DNA of 64,000 nucleotides from Chryseobacterium indologenes (GCF_018362995.1 NZ_CP074372.1:1116001-1180000); one strand, 5' to 3'; shown: positions 32,633 through 42,466, counted from the first letter of the stretch. Translations and numbers: made by a program. Notes: generated by a model from the letters alone, not told the origin.

Positions 32633-35371
32633 TTAATACGTTAAAGTAACACCTGCACCCCAGCCCATTTCATTATCATAGTTTCCGGAAACGGATAACC
32701 ATTTTTGAAGAATATACCTCATTCCTGTTGAGAATTCACCATCAGAATTGACGCTGAAGTTTCCTCTCAGTCTTCTTGAAAGCGGAATATCCTCACGGCT
32801 TAGTTCTAACAGTACTTTTCCGTTTTGGTCTACACTTGCATCAGCTATAATCAACATCGGCAGTACATACTGCATACCTACCATGAATGCAAATTTGTTT
32901 TTGGAAGCTTTCTGCTGTCCGAACCAGGTCTTTTTCCCATGAAAATCCATACCCATATCCTCTGCCATCTGTCTTTCCATGATCTCATGATTTTTTTGAA
33001 CTCTTACTCCTGCATAGGGAAGCGCCCACTGGAATTTTCCTAAAAACCGTCCTACTTTTGCACTTCCTTCAAAATGATCAAAATTCCAGTTGGAATGAAA
33101 CTCATTCAGGTTAGCCCATCTTGGTCCGAACATCGTCATCGTTTCTGCATGAATCTTATTGCTTGCTACATCCAGCATCGCCATAGAACTGGTCATTTTA
33201 TTATCCTGTATAAAGTTTTTCCAGGCTAATTTTCTGTTCGGAAGCTGTGGATTGGGTTTAGAGTTTTCATAACTGAAGATTCTTCCCATTCCCGCCATCA
33301 TATGGTATAAGATATGGCAGTGGAAAAACCAGTCACCATCCTGATTCGCTGCAAATTCTATCGTTACGGTTTCCATTGGCATGATATCTACCACATTTTT
33401 CAATGGAGAATATTCTCCTTTTGAATTGATCAATCTGAAATCATGACCGTGAAGGTGCATCGGGTGGCGCATCATAGAATTATTATACATTTTAATTCTA
33501 AGAATTTCTCCCTTTTTTATCAGGATTTTATCTGTTTCCGTTACGGTTTTATTATCCAGCGTCCATAGATAATGGTTCATATTCCCCTCAAGTGTAAATT
33601 TCATTTCACGAATGCTGTCTGTAGGAAGAATAGTTTTTTCAGGAGATTTTAAAATATTGTAAGACAATCTTTTAATGGTTTTCTCTTCTCCCATATCCAT
33701 TCCGGAGTGTTGAGAATGATCCTCTTTTTTATCTTCCTTCGTCTTTACCCCCATCATCTCATTGATATGCTTTGCTGTAGTTTTTCTTTGTTTTTCAGAT
33801 AATTCCGGATACATTACTTCGTTCATATCCATCATCTGATTTCCCATCGTCATGGTCATAGGCTTCATATTTCCGCTCATTTCCATCATACCGTTCATCA
33901 TTTTCATTCCTTCAAAAAGCATCAGCCTCGGAAGATTGGGAGCTTCTACCTTCTCACCTGAACCCAGCCAAAGGGAGGCGTGTCCTATTCTGTCTTCTGA
34001 AGTCGCTCTGAATTCAAAGCTTTTATTCTCCGGAATCATGACTTCAATATCATAGGTTTCTGAAACCCCAACAATCAAACGGTCAACTTCTGTCGGAACT
34101 ACATCATTTCCATCATTTCCGACTACTTTTATCTTTCCACCACCGTAATTCAGCCAGAAATAGGTAGATGAACCTCCGTTGGCCACTCTTAATCTTACTT
34201 TGTCTCCAGGCTTTAGATTGGAATAATCTGAACTGGGAGTTCCATTGATCAGGAATTTATCATAATAGACATCACTTACATCCATCGCCTCCATTCTTTT
34301 CCATTCATTCAATGCTTTTGTCCCTAAATTTCCGGACTTGATGGCTTCCCAGTAACTCTGTACTGCATTTTTCTTCACAGCATACCAATCTGTATTGGCC
34401 ATATGAAGTCTTCTTGCAATCTGCATCGGATCATCATCGCTCCAATCTCCCAGCAATACCGGAATCTCTGCATTATATTCTGTTTTGGGTTCACCTTCTC
34501 TTTTTTTGAAAACCAAAATTCCATTCATTCCTATCTGCTCCTGAAGTGCTTCGTGGGAATGATACCAATATGTCCCATTTTGGGAAACTCTGAATTTGTA
34601 TAAGTGGGTTTCTCCGGGCGTTACAGGTTTTGTAGTAAGATATGGAACTCCGTCATGCTCATTAGGAAGAATTACTCCATGCCAGTGCAATCCTGTATTT
34701 TCCTTAAGCATATTGTGCAGGTAAATTTCGGCTGTGTCTCCTTCCGTAAAATATAAAGTCGGAGCCTGAAGTTTCCCGTTGATCGCAATTGCTCTCCTGT
34801 TTTTTCCGGTGAAATTGACAATGGTGTCTTTTACATACAGATCGTAACGAACCGTTTTCCCACCGAAAGTAATTCTTCCGTTTTCGGAGTTACGTTTTAA
34901 AACAGATTTTTCTTCTTTGGGATTTTCAGCCTGTGGATGAGAATGATCTTCTTTGTCTACCAGATCCATCCCGCATTTAGGGCATTTTCCCGGCTTATCC
35001 GAAACTACTTCAGGATGCATCGGGCATGTATAGGTAGTTTGAGCTTTAGCTGATGATACAACTTTTTTTTCTGGCTGAACAGAAGGCTTTATTACTTTTG
35101 TTTGCTCAACCTTAGTTGTTTCTTTTGCTTTATTTGCCTTATTTATTTTTGTTTCTGCAGGTTTTGCCTTGGTTTCTGTTTTAGCTGCAGGTCTCGCTTC
35201 CGGCTTTACAACGGCTGCCTTTTTAACCAGAGTCATTCCGCATTTCGGGCAGTCCCCAGGTTTTGAGGACACCACTTCAGCGTGCATCGGACAGGTATAA
35301 TACGTTTTTGTATTTTGTGCGAAAGTAAAAACAGAGAATAACAGCACCAGAAACATTATCAGTTTTTTCAT
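32633..35371 (-). CDS. Multicopper oxidase with two HMBD modules and a CopB-like C-terminal region
   Basis: A 912-residue exported protein, probably a periplasmic copper oxidase. The signal peptide ends FTFAQ. Two heavy-metal-binding motifs, CPMHAEVVSSKPGDCPKCGM (27-46) and its copy at 116-135, are joined by a Lys/Ala/Pro linker. The oxidase follows with copper-site motifs HWHG (229), WYHSHE (269), HPMHLHGHDF (636) and HCHILYHMMAGM (684), plus a Met-rich stretch at 489-520. The last ~190 residues are strand-rich and end GAGVTLTY, resembling the CopB outer-membrane barrel. Usual CopA/CueO enzymes are about 500-650 residues, so this is a fusion. Confidence 0.9.
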   Translation of the reverse strand: MKKLIMFLVLLFSVFTFAQNTKTYYTCPMHAEVVSSKPGDCPKCGMTLVKKAAVVKPEARPAAKTETKAKPAETKINKANKAKETTKVEQTKVIKPSVQPEKKVVSSAKAQTTYTCPMHPEVVSDKPGKCPKCGMDLVDKEDHSHPQAENPKEEKSVLKRNSENGRITFGGKTVRYDLYVKDTIVNFTGKNRRAIAINGKLQAPTLYFTEGDTAEIYLHNMLKENTGLHWHGVILPNEHDGVPYLTTKPVTPGETHLYKFRVSQNGTYWYHSHEALQEQIGMNGILVFKKREGEPKTEYNAEIPVLLGDWSDDDPMQIARRLHMANTDWYAVKKNAVQSYWEAIKSGNLGTKALNEWKRMEAMDVSDVYYDKFLINGTPSSDYSNLKPGDKVRLRVANGGSSTYFWLNYGGGKIKVVGNDGNDVVPTEVDRLIVGVSETYDIEVMIPENKSFEFRATSEDRIGHASLWLGSGEKVEAPNLPRLMLFEGMKMMNGMMEMSGNMKPMTMTMGNQMMDMNEVMYPELSEKQRKTTAKHINEMMGVKTKEDKKEDHSQHSGMDMGEEKTIKRLSYNILKSPEKTILPTDSIREMKFTLEGNMNHYLWTLDNKTVTETDKILIKKGEILRIKMYNNSMMRHPMHLHGHDFRLINSKGEYSPLKNVVDIMPMETVTIEFAANQDGDWFFHCHILYHMMAGMGRIFSYENSKPNPQLPNRKLAWKNFIQDNKMTSSMAMLDVASNKIHAETMTMFGPRWANLNEFHSNWNFDHFEGSAKVGRFLGKFQWALPYAGVRVQKNHEIMERQMAEDMGMDFHGKKTWFGQQKASKNKFAFMVGMQYVLPMLIIADASVDQNGKVLLELSREDIPLSRRLRGNFSVNSDGEFSTGMRYILQKWLSVSGNYDNEMGWGAGVTLTY

Positions 35372-35460
35372 AATATTTCAAAGTTTTTAGAAGTTGTACA
35401 GCTTAAAGTCAATTATAACTTAAGCTATACAACTTGTTATTTTAAAGAATAATAGACTAA

Positions 35461-35934
35461 TTATTTAATCTCTGACTTTACACTTCCGCATGAAAGCATA
35501 GACTTCCCGTAGTATGGGTTGGCAATCTGTTTTTCATCGCTCAGCCAGCTGCCGTCTGCCATTGGGCAATATTGTACATAGACTGGGTTTTCAGAAAGTT
35601 TGAACTCCTTGGTTAAAGCGATCATATTGTCTGAAAGGTTGAGAAAGGTTTCTCTTTGGGCAGTAACATTTCTTGCTTCGGAAATAACAGAAGCATCTTT
35701 TCTGAGAACATTAAGATTCCCTTCCGAAACCATTTTATAGTCAATGGTTGAAGCTGTTTTAATGAATTCTGTTGCAGCTTTTGAAGTTTTGTCAGCATCA
35801 TCTGAAGCTAGTGCTGATTTGATTGCGATATAGTTCTGATACAGCTTAGAAACCTGAGCATCCTTTTTAGATTGTGCTGATAGTGAGATAACTGAGAATA
35901 TAGATAAAGCTGCTGTGATGATATATTTTTTCAT
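35461..35934 (-). CDS. DUF3347 protein, periplasmic
   Basis: A 157-residue exported protein with a signal peptide (residues 1-20, ends SLSAQ). The domain matches DUF3347 to its end: QNYIAIKSALASDDADKTS, then YVQYCPMADGSWLSDEKQIA and NPYYGKSMLSCGSVKSEI, with conserved Cys/Met residues that probably bind copper. It is shorter than the paralogue at 31978 because the linker is missing. Lying between HYC_CC_PP and the oxidase, it likely forms part of the same periplasmic relay. Confidence 0.87.
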   Translation of the reverse strand: MKKYIITAALSIFSVISLSAQSKKDAQVSKLYQNYIAIKSALASDDADKTSKAATEFIKTASTIDYKMVSEGNLNVLRKDASVISEARNVTAQRETFLNLSDNMIALTKEFKLSENPVYVQYCPMADGSWLSDEKQIANPYYGKSMLSCGSVKSEIK

Positions 35935-36053
35935 TGTTTTAAATTTTAGAATTAATTTTTAATAAAGAATAATGGTAACGCATCAGGAATATGCATCAGG
36001 ACATGTCGCCTGTAACTGTACATGGTAATGATACAGAAAACGACAGACGGATT

Positions 36054-36434
36054 CTAAATTCTAAAATTACAATGATTGATATAGATTGGGACCGGCTGGT
36101 ATTCAGGCGGTGCATTAATCTGGATTTGAGTAAATTTGGTGGCTGAAAAAGACTTATCAATAACAGCAAACTGATGTTTCACCGGAATTTCTGAAATCTG
36201 GCCTAAAAAGTCAATTTTAAGCAAATCTGATTTCTGGGAATCATCTACTTTTACTACTTTGATCTCTGTTTTGCAGCATCCTTTTTTGTCTTTAACGCCG
36301 CATTTAGCACAGATACCATCTGTTTTCTGGCTTACAGAAACAAATTCCTTCATGCAATAATGAATGCTAAAAGCCGCTCCGGAAGAAAACCCGAAGTAGA
36401 AAATAGAAAACAATATGGCAAGAATCTTTTTCAT
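36054..36434 (-). CDS. HYC_CC_PP-family protein
   Basis: A 126-residue small exported or membrane protein with the three landmarks of its family in order: HYCM (residues about 25-28), a Cys cluster (CAKCGVKDKKGCCK), and a C-terminal Pro-Pro (APPEYQP). An N-terminal hydrophobic segment anchors or exports it. Family members sit upstream of copper-related or TonB-receptor genes; this one is between the receptor and a DUF3347 gene. The Cys/His residues suggest a metal-binding role, not proven. Confidence 0.85.
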   Translation of the reverse strand: MKKILAILFSIFYFGFSSGAAFSIHYCMKEFVSVSQKTDGICAKCGVKDKKGCCKTEIKVVKVDDSQKSDLLKIDFLGQISEIPVKHQFAVIDKSFSATKFTQIQINAPPEYQPVPIYINHCNFRI

Positions 36435-36513
36435 TGATAGGACAAAGATAAAAATATCTCTGAGACCGTTGTTATAAAATTTGGTAATGATGTTACAAAA
36501 TTCGGGTAAAATA

Positions 36514-36543
36514 AAAAGCTTCCGAATTTCTCCAAAAGCTTTT
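36514..36543 (-). terminator. Hairpin after the TonB receptor gene
   Basis: AAAAGCTT (36514-36521) pairs with AAGCTTTT (36536-36543). On the minus strand it sits just after the receptor gene's stop. Confidence 0.5.
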
Positions 36544-36587
36544 ATTTATTTTTTGAGAGATTAACACCAACCTCATCTTTTAATTTT

Positions 36588-38825
36588 TTACAGTTTAAAT
36601 TCTAACTTCACATTGAAGAAACGTCCTGTAAGACGTACCGGAACAGGATACATATAATTGCTGTTATAGTCAGTGATCCATTGATTCGCTACTGTGTTGT
36701 TGATGTTGAATGCGTTGAAAACCTGAACTCCTAATGTCAGCTCCTCAAAATTACCCCAGAATCCTGATCTTTTATTTTTCTCTTTCGGATCAATGAATAC
36801 TTTTGTCAATCCCAAATCTACTCTTTTATAAGAAGGAAGCGTCTGCTGATAATTATAAGCTGCATTAAAATCCGGCTGCCCGTTACTGTTGAATAGTACA
36901 GGAGCACCTGTCGGTAATCCCATAGCATATACTAAAGTAAGGTTCACCCGCATAGACGGGAAGCTTGGCATATAATCCTGATAAAACATCGCAAATCTTA
37001 ATCTCTGATCTGTAGGTCTTGGAATATCACCTTTTCCATCAATATTTTCGTATACTCTGGCATAACTCGCAGACAACCATGAATCTACACCAGGTACAAA
37101 CTCACCAAATAATCTTGTATCAATACCATACGCATATCCTTTGGAATTATTCTGCCCGGAATAACGGATTCTCACATTATCCATATAATACGGAATCAGA
37201 TTATCCATTTTCTTATAGTAAAGCTCTGTCGTAAGCTTAAATGGTCTGTCATACATCTGGAACTCATAATCATTGGCAAGAATCACCTGAATAGAGCGCT
37301 GTGACTTTATATTGGAGTTAAAATTACCATCCAAATCTTTAATCTCTTTATAGAAAGGAGACTGATAGTAGATTCCTCCTGAAATTTTGAACAACATATC
37401 GCTGTCCCAATCAGGTTTTATCGCAAACTGAGCTCTTGGAGAGAATATCGTTTCTTTATTGAAGCTCCAATTCGCAACACGTACTCCGGCATTTACAAAC
37501 ACTTTACTGGCTCCCCAGTAGAATTTTTGTGAATATTGTGCATATGCTGAAACTCTTGTAGGTTCAATATTATTCTGTCCTGCAATATAATATGCCAGTT
37601 TAAGGTCACCGGTAGTTCCTGTTCTTGGATCAATAATTTCCGGTCTTGGAAGGCTGTATCCTGCGGAGTCTACCAATTTCCATTCATTGGTAAGATCTTT
37701 CAGGTTTTCTTTCTCATATTTAAATCCAACTTCAAAGTCGGTGTTTACATTAGGAGAAAATTTGGCTCTGAACTGTGTTCCGTATGTTCTTACAAATAAG
37801 TCATTTCTTGCATGCTCTATCTGTCCGCCAACATCGAAAGAAGTCACAGGCTGCTGTGTTACCGGATCAAACGTCTGAAGCTCATATGCTGACTGAATGG
37901 TATAATATTCTCTTTCTCTGTTCTGATACGCAAAAGCATCCAAAGTAAGCTTCCATTTGTCAGCCGGCTTATAATTCATGGAGAATGTCCCCATCATATT
38001 TTTATACTGGTCGTTTTCTTTCCCAGCATATCCTATATTTACAGTGATAGGCTGCTGAAGACTTCCGAAAGTAACACTTTTTGCCTTAGGAATCATCTCG
38101 TAATCATTCTTGGAATAATATCCGATAAATGACATGGAGAATTTATCACTGACATGATAATTCAGATAAGACTGGAAATCCCAATACGTCGGGTTAAAGT
38201 CCGTATCTTCCTTCAAGGTATTAAGAACAAGATTGGTGTTTCTGTATCTTCCCGAAAATAAGGCTGTAAATTTTTTATTTTTTGAAGCCAGACCTGTTGT
38301 CAGTCTACCTCCAATTAAACTGGCCTCTCCTGAAACTTCAAATTTTTCAGGTTCACGGTAATAGATATTTAAAGCAGAAGACATTTTATCACCATACTTG
38401 GCTTCAAACCCTCCTGCAGAGAAATTGACCGCAGAAACCATATCCGGATTGATGATACTCATCCCCTCCTGTTGTGAGTTTCTGATCAGGAAAGGTCTGT
38501 AGATCTCAATATCATTGATGTAGATAAGATTTTCATCATAGTTTCCACCACGAACCATATATTGGGAAGACAGCTCGGTATTGGAGTTTACGGAAGGAAG
38601 TGTCTTAAGCAATCCTTCAATTCCACCGTTGATAGAAGCTACAGATTTTGCTTCTTTTGCTGAAATTCTCACATTGGTAAGGTCGTTTGTTCTTCCTGTT
38701 GCTTTTTTCTGGAAGACAACTTCCTCTATATCGGTTACTCTAGTGGTCGCTGTATCCTTTTTTCTTTGTTGGGAGAAAATCAGAAACGGGACCATAAGGC
38801 TTAGCGGTAAAACTAGTTTTTTCAA
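36588..38825 (-). CDS. TonB-dependent receptor
   Basis: A 745-residue outer-membrane receptor. The signal peptide ends LIFSQ; unlike many Bacteroidota receptors there is no N-terminal carboxypeptidase-regulatory domain. The plug begins TDIEEVVFQK and contains SSQYMVRGGNYDENLIYIND and SAVNFSAGGFEAKYGDKMSS; the barrel runs to FNVKLEFKL, ending in hydrophobic strand text. Its position as the first gene of the copper cluster suggests a copper or copper-chelate substrate, but that is inference. A hairpin and a 150-base gap separate it from HYC_CC_PP, so the downstream genes may have a separate promoter. Confidence 0.9.
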   Translation of the reverse strand: MKKLVLPLSLMVPFLIFSQQRKKDTATTRVTDIEEVVFQKKATGRTNDLTNVRISAKEAKSVASINGGIEGLLKTLPSVNSNTELSSQYMVRGGNYDENLIYINDIEIYRPFLIRNSQQEGMSIINPDMVSAVNFSAGGFEAKYGDKMSSALNIYYREPEKFEVSGEASLIGGRLTTGLASKNKKFTALFSGRYRNTNLVLNTLKEDTDFNPTYWDFQSYLNYHVSDKFSMSFIGYYSKNDYEMIPKAKSVTFGSLQQPITVNIGYAGKENDQYKNMMGTFSMNYKPADKWKLTLDAFAYQNREREYYTIQSAYELQTFDPVTQQPVTSFDVGGQIEHARNDLFVRTYGTQFRAKFSPNVNTDFEVGFKYEKENLKDLTNEWKLVDSAGYSLPRPEIIDPRTGTTGDLKLAYYIAGQNNIEPTRVSAYAQYSQKFYWGASKVFVNAGVRVANWSFNKETIFSPRAQFAIKPDWDSDMLFKISGGIYYQSPFYKEIKDLDGNFNSNIKSQRSIQVILANDYEFQMYDRPFKLTTELYYKKMDNLIPYYMDNVRIRYSGQNNSKGYAYGIDTRLFGEFVPGVDSWLSASYARVYENIDGKGDIPRPTDQRLRFAMFYQDYMPSFPSMRVNLTLVYAMGLPTGAPVLFNSNGQPDFNAAYNYQQTLPSYKRVDLGLTKVFIDPKEKNKRSGFWGNFEELTLGVQVFNAFNINNTVANQWITDYNSNYMYPVPVRLTGRFFNVKLEFKL

Positions 38826-38868
38826 AAGAAATGTTTTAGAATTTCTAAAATTAATGTTTTTTTAACAA

Positions 38869-39678
38869 TTACAAAATCGATTCTCTAATTCTTGTCAATT
38901 TTTGTAACAAATCTTCTAATAAATCTAACCTTAGCATGTTGGCACCATCAGATAAAGCGGTTTCCGGTGTAGGATGTGTTTCGATGAAAATTCCGTCTGC
39001 TCCTACTGCAATTCCTGCTTTAGCAACAGTTTCAATAAGATCCGGTCTTCCACCTGTAACCCCTGAATTCTGGTTAGGCTGCTGTAAAGAGTGTGTAACA
39101 TCTAAAATAACCGGAGCATATTCTCTCATGGTAGGAATTCCTCTGTAATCCACGATAAGATCTGTATATCCGAAAGAATTTCCTCTTTCAATAATCGCTA
39201 CTTTCTGGTTGTCAGAATCTGTTACTTTCTGAACGGCAAACTTCATTGCTTCCGGTGAAAGGAACTGTCCTTTTTTAAGGGTAACACATTTTCCTGTTTT
39301 CGCAGCTGCGATTAATAAATCAGTCTGACGAACAAGGAATGCCGGAATCTGCAGAACGTCTACATATTGTGCTGCCAGCGCTGCATGCTCATTTTCATGA
39401 ATATCTGTTGTTGTAGGAATATTAAAGGTCTCTCCCACCTTTTTAAGGATTTCAAGGGATCTTTCTTCACCAATGGTTGTGAAAGAGTCTACACGGCTTC
39501 TGTTAGCCTTTTTGAAACTTCCTTTGAAAATATATGGAATATTATATTTATCTGTGATATTGATTACTTTTTCAGCAATTCTCAATGCCATATCTTCCCC
39601 TTCAATAATACAAGGTCCGGCAATAAGGAAAAAGTTTTTTGAATCTTTGTGCGAAATATTATCTAAATACTGAATCAT
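38869..39678 (-). CDS. kdsA: 3-deoxy-8-phosphooctulonate synthase
   Basis: A 269-residue enzyme condensing phosphoenolpyruvate with arabinose 5-phosphate to Kdo 8-phosphate, the first committed step of Kdo synthesis for lipid A. Motifs: FLIAGPCIIEGEDMALRIAE, YIFKGSFKKANRSR, TTDIHENEHAALAAQYVDVL, LKKGQFLSPEAMKFAV, and VTGGRPDLIETVAKAGIAVG with IFIETHPTPE. Length is normal. KdsB, which activates Kdo with CTP, is encoded 23 kb away at 62014, so the pathway genes are scattered. Confidence 0.95.
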   Translation of the reverse strand: MIQYLDNISHKDSKNFFLIAGPCIIEGEDMALRIAEKVINITDKYNIPYIFKGSFKKANRSRVDSFTTIGEERSLEILKKVGETFNIPTTTDIHENEHAALAAQYVDVLQIPAFLVRQTDLLIAAAKTGKCVTLKKGQFLSPEAMKFAVQKVTDSDNQKVAIIERGNSFGYTDLIVDYRGIPTMREYAPVILDVTHSLQQPNQNSGVTGGRPDLIETVAKAGIAVGADGIFIETHPTPETALSDGANMLRLDLLEDLLQKLTRIRESIL

Positions 39679-39805
39679 TTTGTTGTAATTAAAAAGTTCA
39701 GTAAAAATACTGAGAAAGTTTCACAAATGGAAATTATTTGGTTGCTTTAACAGGCTATGGTTGCAATAGTTTTTAACTCATTTAGATTTTTGATTATTAA
39801 TTAAT

Positions 39806-40205
39806 AGATGCTTCGACAGGCTCAGCATGACAACTCTAATACTAGCTGTTTTTATTAACGTGTCCTTACAATAGACATATGGTAATCAAAAGAATATTGA
39901 ATTTCCGGTTTTTGAATTGACAGATGCTTCGACAGGCTCAGCATGACAACTCTAATACTAACTGTTTTTATTAACATGTCCTTACAATAGACAATATGGT
40001 AATCAAAAGAATCTTGAATTTCCGGTTTTGAATTGACAGATGCTTCGACAGGCTCAGCATGACAGTCCTAATACTAGCTGTTTTTATTAACGTATACCTT
40101 ACAATAGACAATATGTTAATCAAAAGATCTTGAATTTCGGGTTATGAATTGACAGATGCTTCGACAGGCTCAGCATGACAAATCTAATACTAGCTGTTTT
40201 ATTAA
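39806..40205 (+). repeat. Tandem repeat array, 116-bp period, at least four copies
   Basis: The core ATGCTTCGACAGGCTCAGCA (plus TGACA) recurs at 39808, 39924, 40040 and 40156, exactly 116 bases apart. The rest of each unit is also conserved, with words CTAATACTAGCTG, TTTTTATTAACGTG and GAATTTCCGGTTTTTGAATT. Copies differ by a few bases. The remaining bases of the 39679-40327 gap hold nothing else except the inverted copy at 40289. Confidence 0.9.
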
Positions 40206-40288
40206 TGTGAAAATTATAATAAAACAGTATAAATAATCAATGTACAAACACGGCAAGGCCACATCACATTAGCGTCATTTTTTAGTGA

Positions 40289-40313
40289 TGTCATGCTGAG
40301 CCTGTCGAAGCAT
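40289..40313 (-). repeat. Inverted single copy of the repeat core
   Basis: TGTCATGCTGAGCCTGTCGA... (25 bases) is the exact reverse complement of the array core. Array and inverted copy can form a long hairpin with 109 bases between the nearest cores. Confidence 0.9.
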
Positions 40314-40327
40314 CCGCAATAATTTAT

Positions 40328-40852
40328 TTAGAATTTCTTCAGAATTTTCTCAAAAGTATTTGCATTCCTGCTGGTCAACTGATCTTTAAGACTTTTCTTT
40401 CCCAAAACCTTCCCAAAGGTAGAATCCAATGTATTCCCTTTCGGGACCTGCCAGTAAAATATATCATTGATAATCTCGGCCTTTTCTCCTTTTGCCTGGG
40501 CAGCTTTTTGAAACTCCTCCATCAAAACTTTTTCCACGCCCGGAATTCCTACAAAACTATAAATATGGAAGTTTTCATTCTTCTCAAAAGGAATACTCTT
40601 CCAGAAAACTTCTGTCTCTGCCTGAGATTTTACAAACAGAAAAGCTTCATAAGAAAAATGTTCTGACATTGCTTTTTCAAGGACGGTCTTTAGCTCTTCT
40701 ACACTTTTATCTGAAGAAAACACAATATTTCCAGAAGCCAATATTGAGCTCACCTCTTTCATGCCGGCATCTTTAAAAACCTGGCAGACATCAGCCATTT
40801 TCATATTGGTTCCTTTTACGTTGACACCGCGGAGAAAAGCACAGTATTTCAT
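40328..40852 (-). CDS. DUF1697 protein
   Basis: A 174-residue cytosolic protein matching DUF1697 throughout: the opening YCAFLRGVNVKGTNMKMADV, then EVSSILASGNIVFSSDK, and the end FGKVLGKKSLKDQLTSRNAN with FEKILKKF. The family occurs widely in bacteria with no known activity. Monocistronic, next to a repeat region. The 120-base spacer upstream has (TTTGAGGG)-like direct repeats at 40889-40908. Confidence 0.85.
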   Translation of the reverse strand: MKYCAFLRGVNVKGTNMKMADVCQVFKDAGMKEVSSILASGNIVFSSDKSVEELKTVLEKAMSEHFSYEAFLFVKSQAETEVFWKSIPFEKNENFHIYSFVGIPGVEKVLMEEFQKAAQAKGEKAEIINDIFYWQVPKGNTLDSTFGKVLGKKSLKDQLTSRNANTFEKILKKF

Positions 40853-40972
40853 TTTTTCAGGGATTAGGGATTAGATACTAGGTTGTGAGTTTGAGGGTTT
40901 GAGGGTTTGAGAGTAAAAAGTTATAAGGACTCCTTATTTTTTAATCTTTAAATGCTTAAATATTTCAATCTT

Positions 40973-42466
40973 TTAATCAACCCTAATGTACAAATTATAG
41001 TCTGTTCCGGAAGGTTTCAGGTTGTAAATTTTTTCTAAAATCTTATTATCACTTTTCAGATGATCTTTCACTCTGAATTCCTTCAAAAGTCTATAATGGG
41101 TTTGATAATAGAATGAATTCGCATTGTTTCCTTCGTATAAATTTTGGTAAGAAAGAAGATATTTCGGTTTTCTTGTTTTTACAGTATTGATCCAATAGTT
41201 TACTTTATCCTTTTTAATCTCTTCCTGAATCTGTTTATCAACCAATCCAACCTCATCAATTGTTTTTAATCCTGAAAAGTAAGGTACATAACCCGCCGGT
41301 TCCAGTAAGATCCATTGATTTTTATCTTTTTCATATTGATTTAAAAACGTTCCGATTGTTCTGCGGTAGTTCCACTCTCCGTTTCCTGTTGCAATACAGT
41401 GAACAGTCTGGAAGACAAGCATCGGGAAAATATAAAATACAACAAGTAATGACAGCCATAGGTTTCTCTTCTCTTTCTGCTCTAATACAAAAATAAGAAC
41501 CGGAACAAAAAGTAAAAGCTGCGGCACCCAGTAATACCAGTCGAACAAGCTCTTTTGAGAAATAAAAATCATTTGTTTTACCCATCCGAAAATAAAGATC
41601 ATCCATAAGAAATAATTTCTCTGTTCTCTTTGTCTGATCAGATAAATAAAGCAAAGCAGTTCAAAGATCAACACCACAACTGTAATCGGATTAAAATCTC
41701 CCGGAAGTTTCAGCATTCCCCAAAAGTTTCCAAAACTCTTAAAAAAGTAGCCAATATGCTGCTGGATCGTAAAGTTCTCACTGTAAAGAAGCTTTTTGGC
41801 TGTAATGGTATTATTAACCAACTCACCAAAATAAAACCAATTGAAAGCAACCGTTGATAAAACACCCAGAATGCCTCCAAAAATATAATTCCATCTGATT
41901 TTTCTGTTCCAGAATATATCTACAAGAAATACAATTCCCAGGAATATCACGGTATCGATTCTTGTAAACATGATTAATACCGGAAGAAGTGTCAATACCC
42001 ATTTTTTTCCTTTATGGAAGCCATAATACAGCAATGCCATCTCGAGGAAAAACAGGATTCCGTATTCCATTCCGAGGATTGATATTTTAATGGCTGGTGG
42101 TAAAATACCGATCAAAAATATAAAGATTGCTTTATTCCACGGGTTTTTAAGAACCAAATGGGAAAGCAGTAAAGTTCCTATCGTAAACAGTATGGAATTA
42201 AAAATCAAAAGAGGTTCAATAAAGTCTTCTTTTCCAAAAACAAGATTGAAAATATATGATACAAACACATAAAGATGAGTGGTAGATGCAGAGATTTTAG
42301 TATCTCCGTTGAAGCCAATTACACCGTAATCCAAAAGATTCTGGGCTACTCTCCAGGTAATAAATGCATCTTCCTGGATGTAGTGCGTCAATAAAAAAAG
42401 TAGTTTAAAAAGAACCGTAACAATTACGGCATAGATTGGGAATTTGCTATTTTGTGTTTCAGCCAT
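40973..42466 (-). CDS. GT-C-like polytopic membrane protein
   Basis: A 497-residue inner-membrane protein with about ten hydrophobic helices and a C-terminal soluble part of about 110 residues. The N-terminal EDAFITWRVAQNLLDYGVIGFN matches the DDAFI..R...N...G..F pattern of GT-C-fold lipid-linked-sugar transferases, where the acidic residue is catalytic. ISASTTHLYVF (residues about 58-68) continues the family block. Donor and acceptor are unknown; a cell-surface polysaccharide or glycolipid role is likely. Its neighbour is another large GT-like protein. Confidence 0.7.
   Translation of the reverse strand: MAETQNSKFPIYAVIVTVLFKLLFLLTHYIQEDAFITWRVAQNLLDYGVIGFNGDTKISASTTHLYVFVSYIFNLVFGKEDFIEPLLIFNSILFTIGTLLLSHLVLKNPWNKAIFIFLIGILPPAIKISILGMEYGILFFLEMALLYYGFHKGKKWVLTLLPVLIMFTRIDTVIFLGIVFLVDIFWNRKIRWNYIFGGILGVLSTVAFNWFYFGELVNNTITAKKLLYSENFTIQQHIGYFFKSFGNFWGMLKLPGDFNPITVVVLIFELLCFIYLIRQREQRNYFLWMIFIFGWVKQMIFISQKSLFDWYYWVPQLLLFVPVLIFVLEQKEKRNLWLSLLVVFYIFPMLVFQTVHCIATGNGEWNYRRTIGTFLNQYEKDKNQWILLEPAGYVPYFSGLKTIDEVGLVDKQIQEEIKKDKVNYWINTVKTRKPKYLLSYQNLYEGNNANSFYYQTHYRLLKEFRVKDHLKSDNKILEKIYNLKPSGTDYNLYIRVD

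Noticed and set aside
39806..40313. Possible CRISPR array in the 116-bp repeats
   Set aside because: The whole unit is repeated, with no unique spacers and no cas genes; it is a plain tandem repeat.
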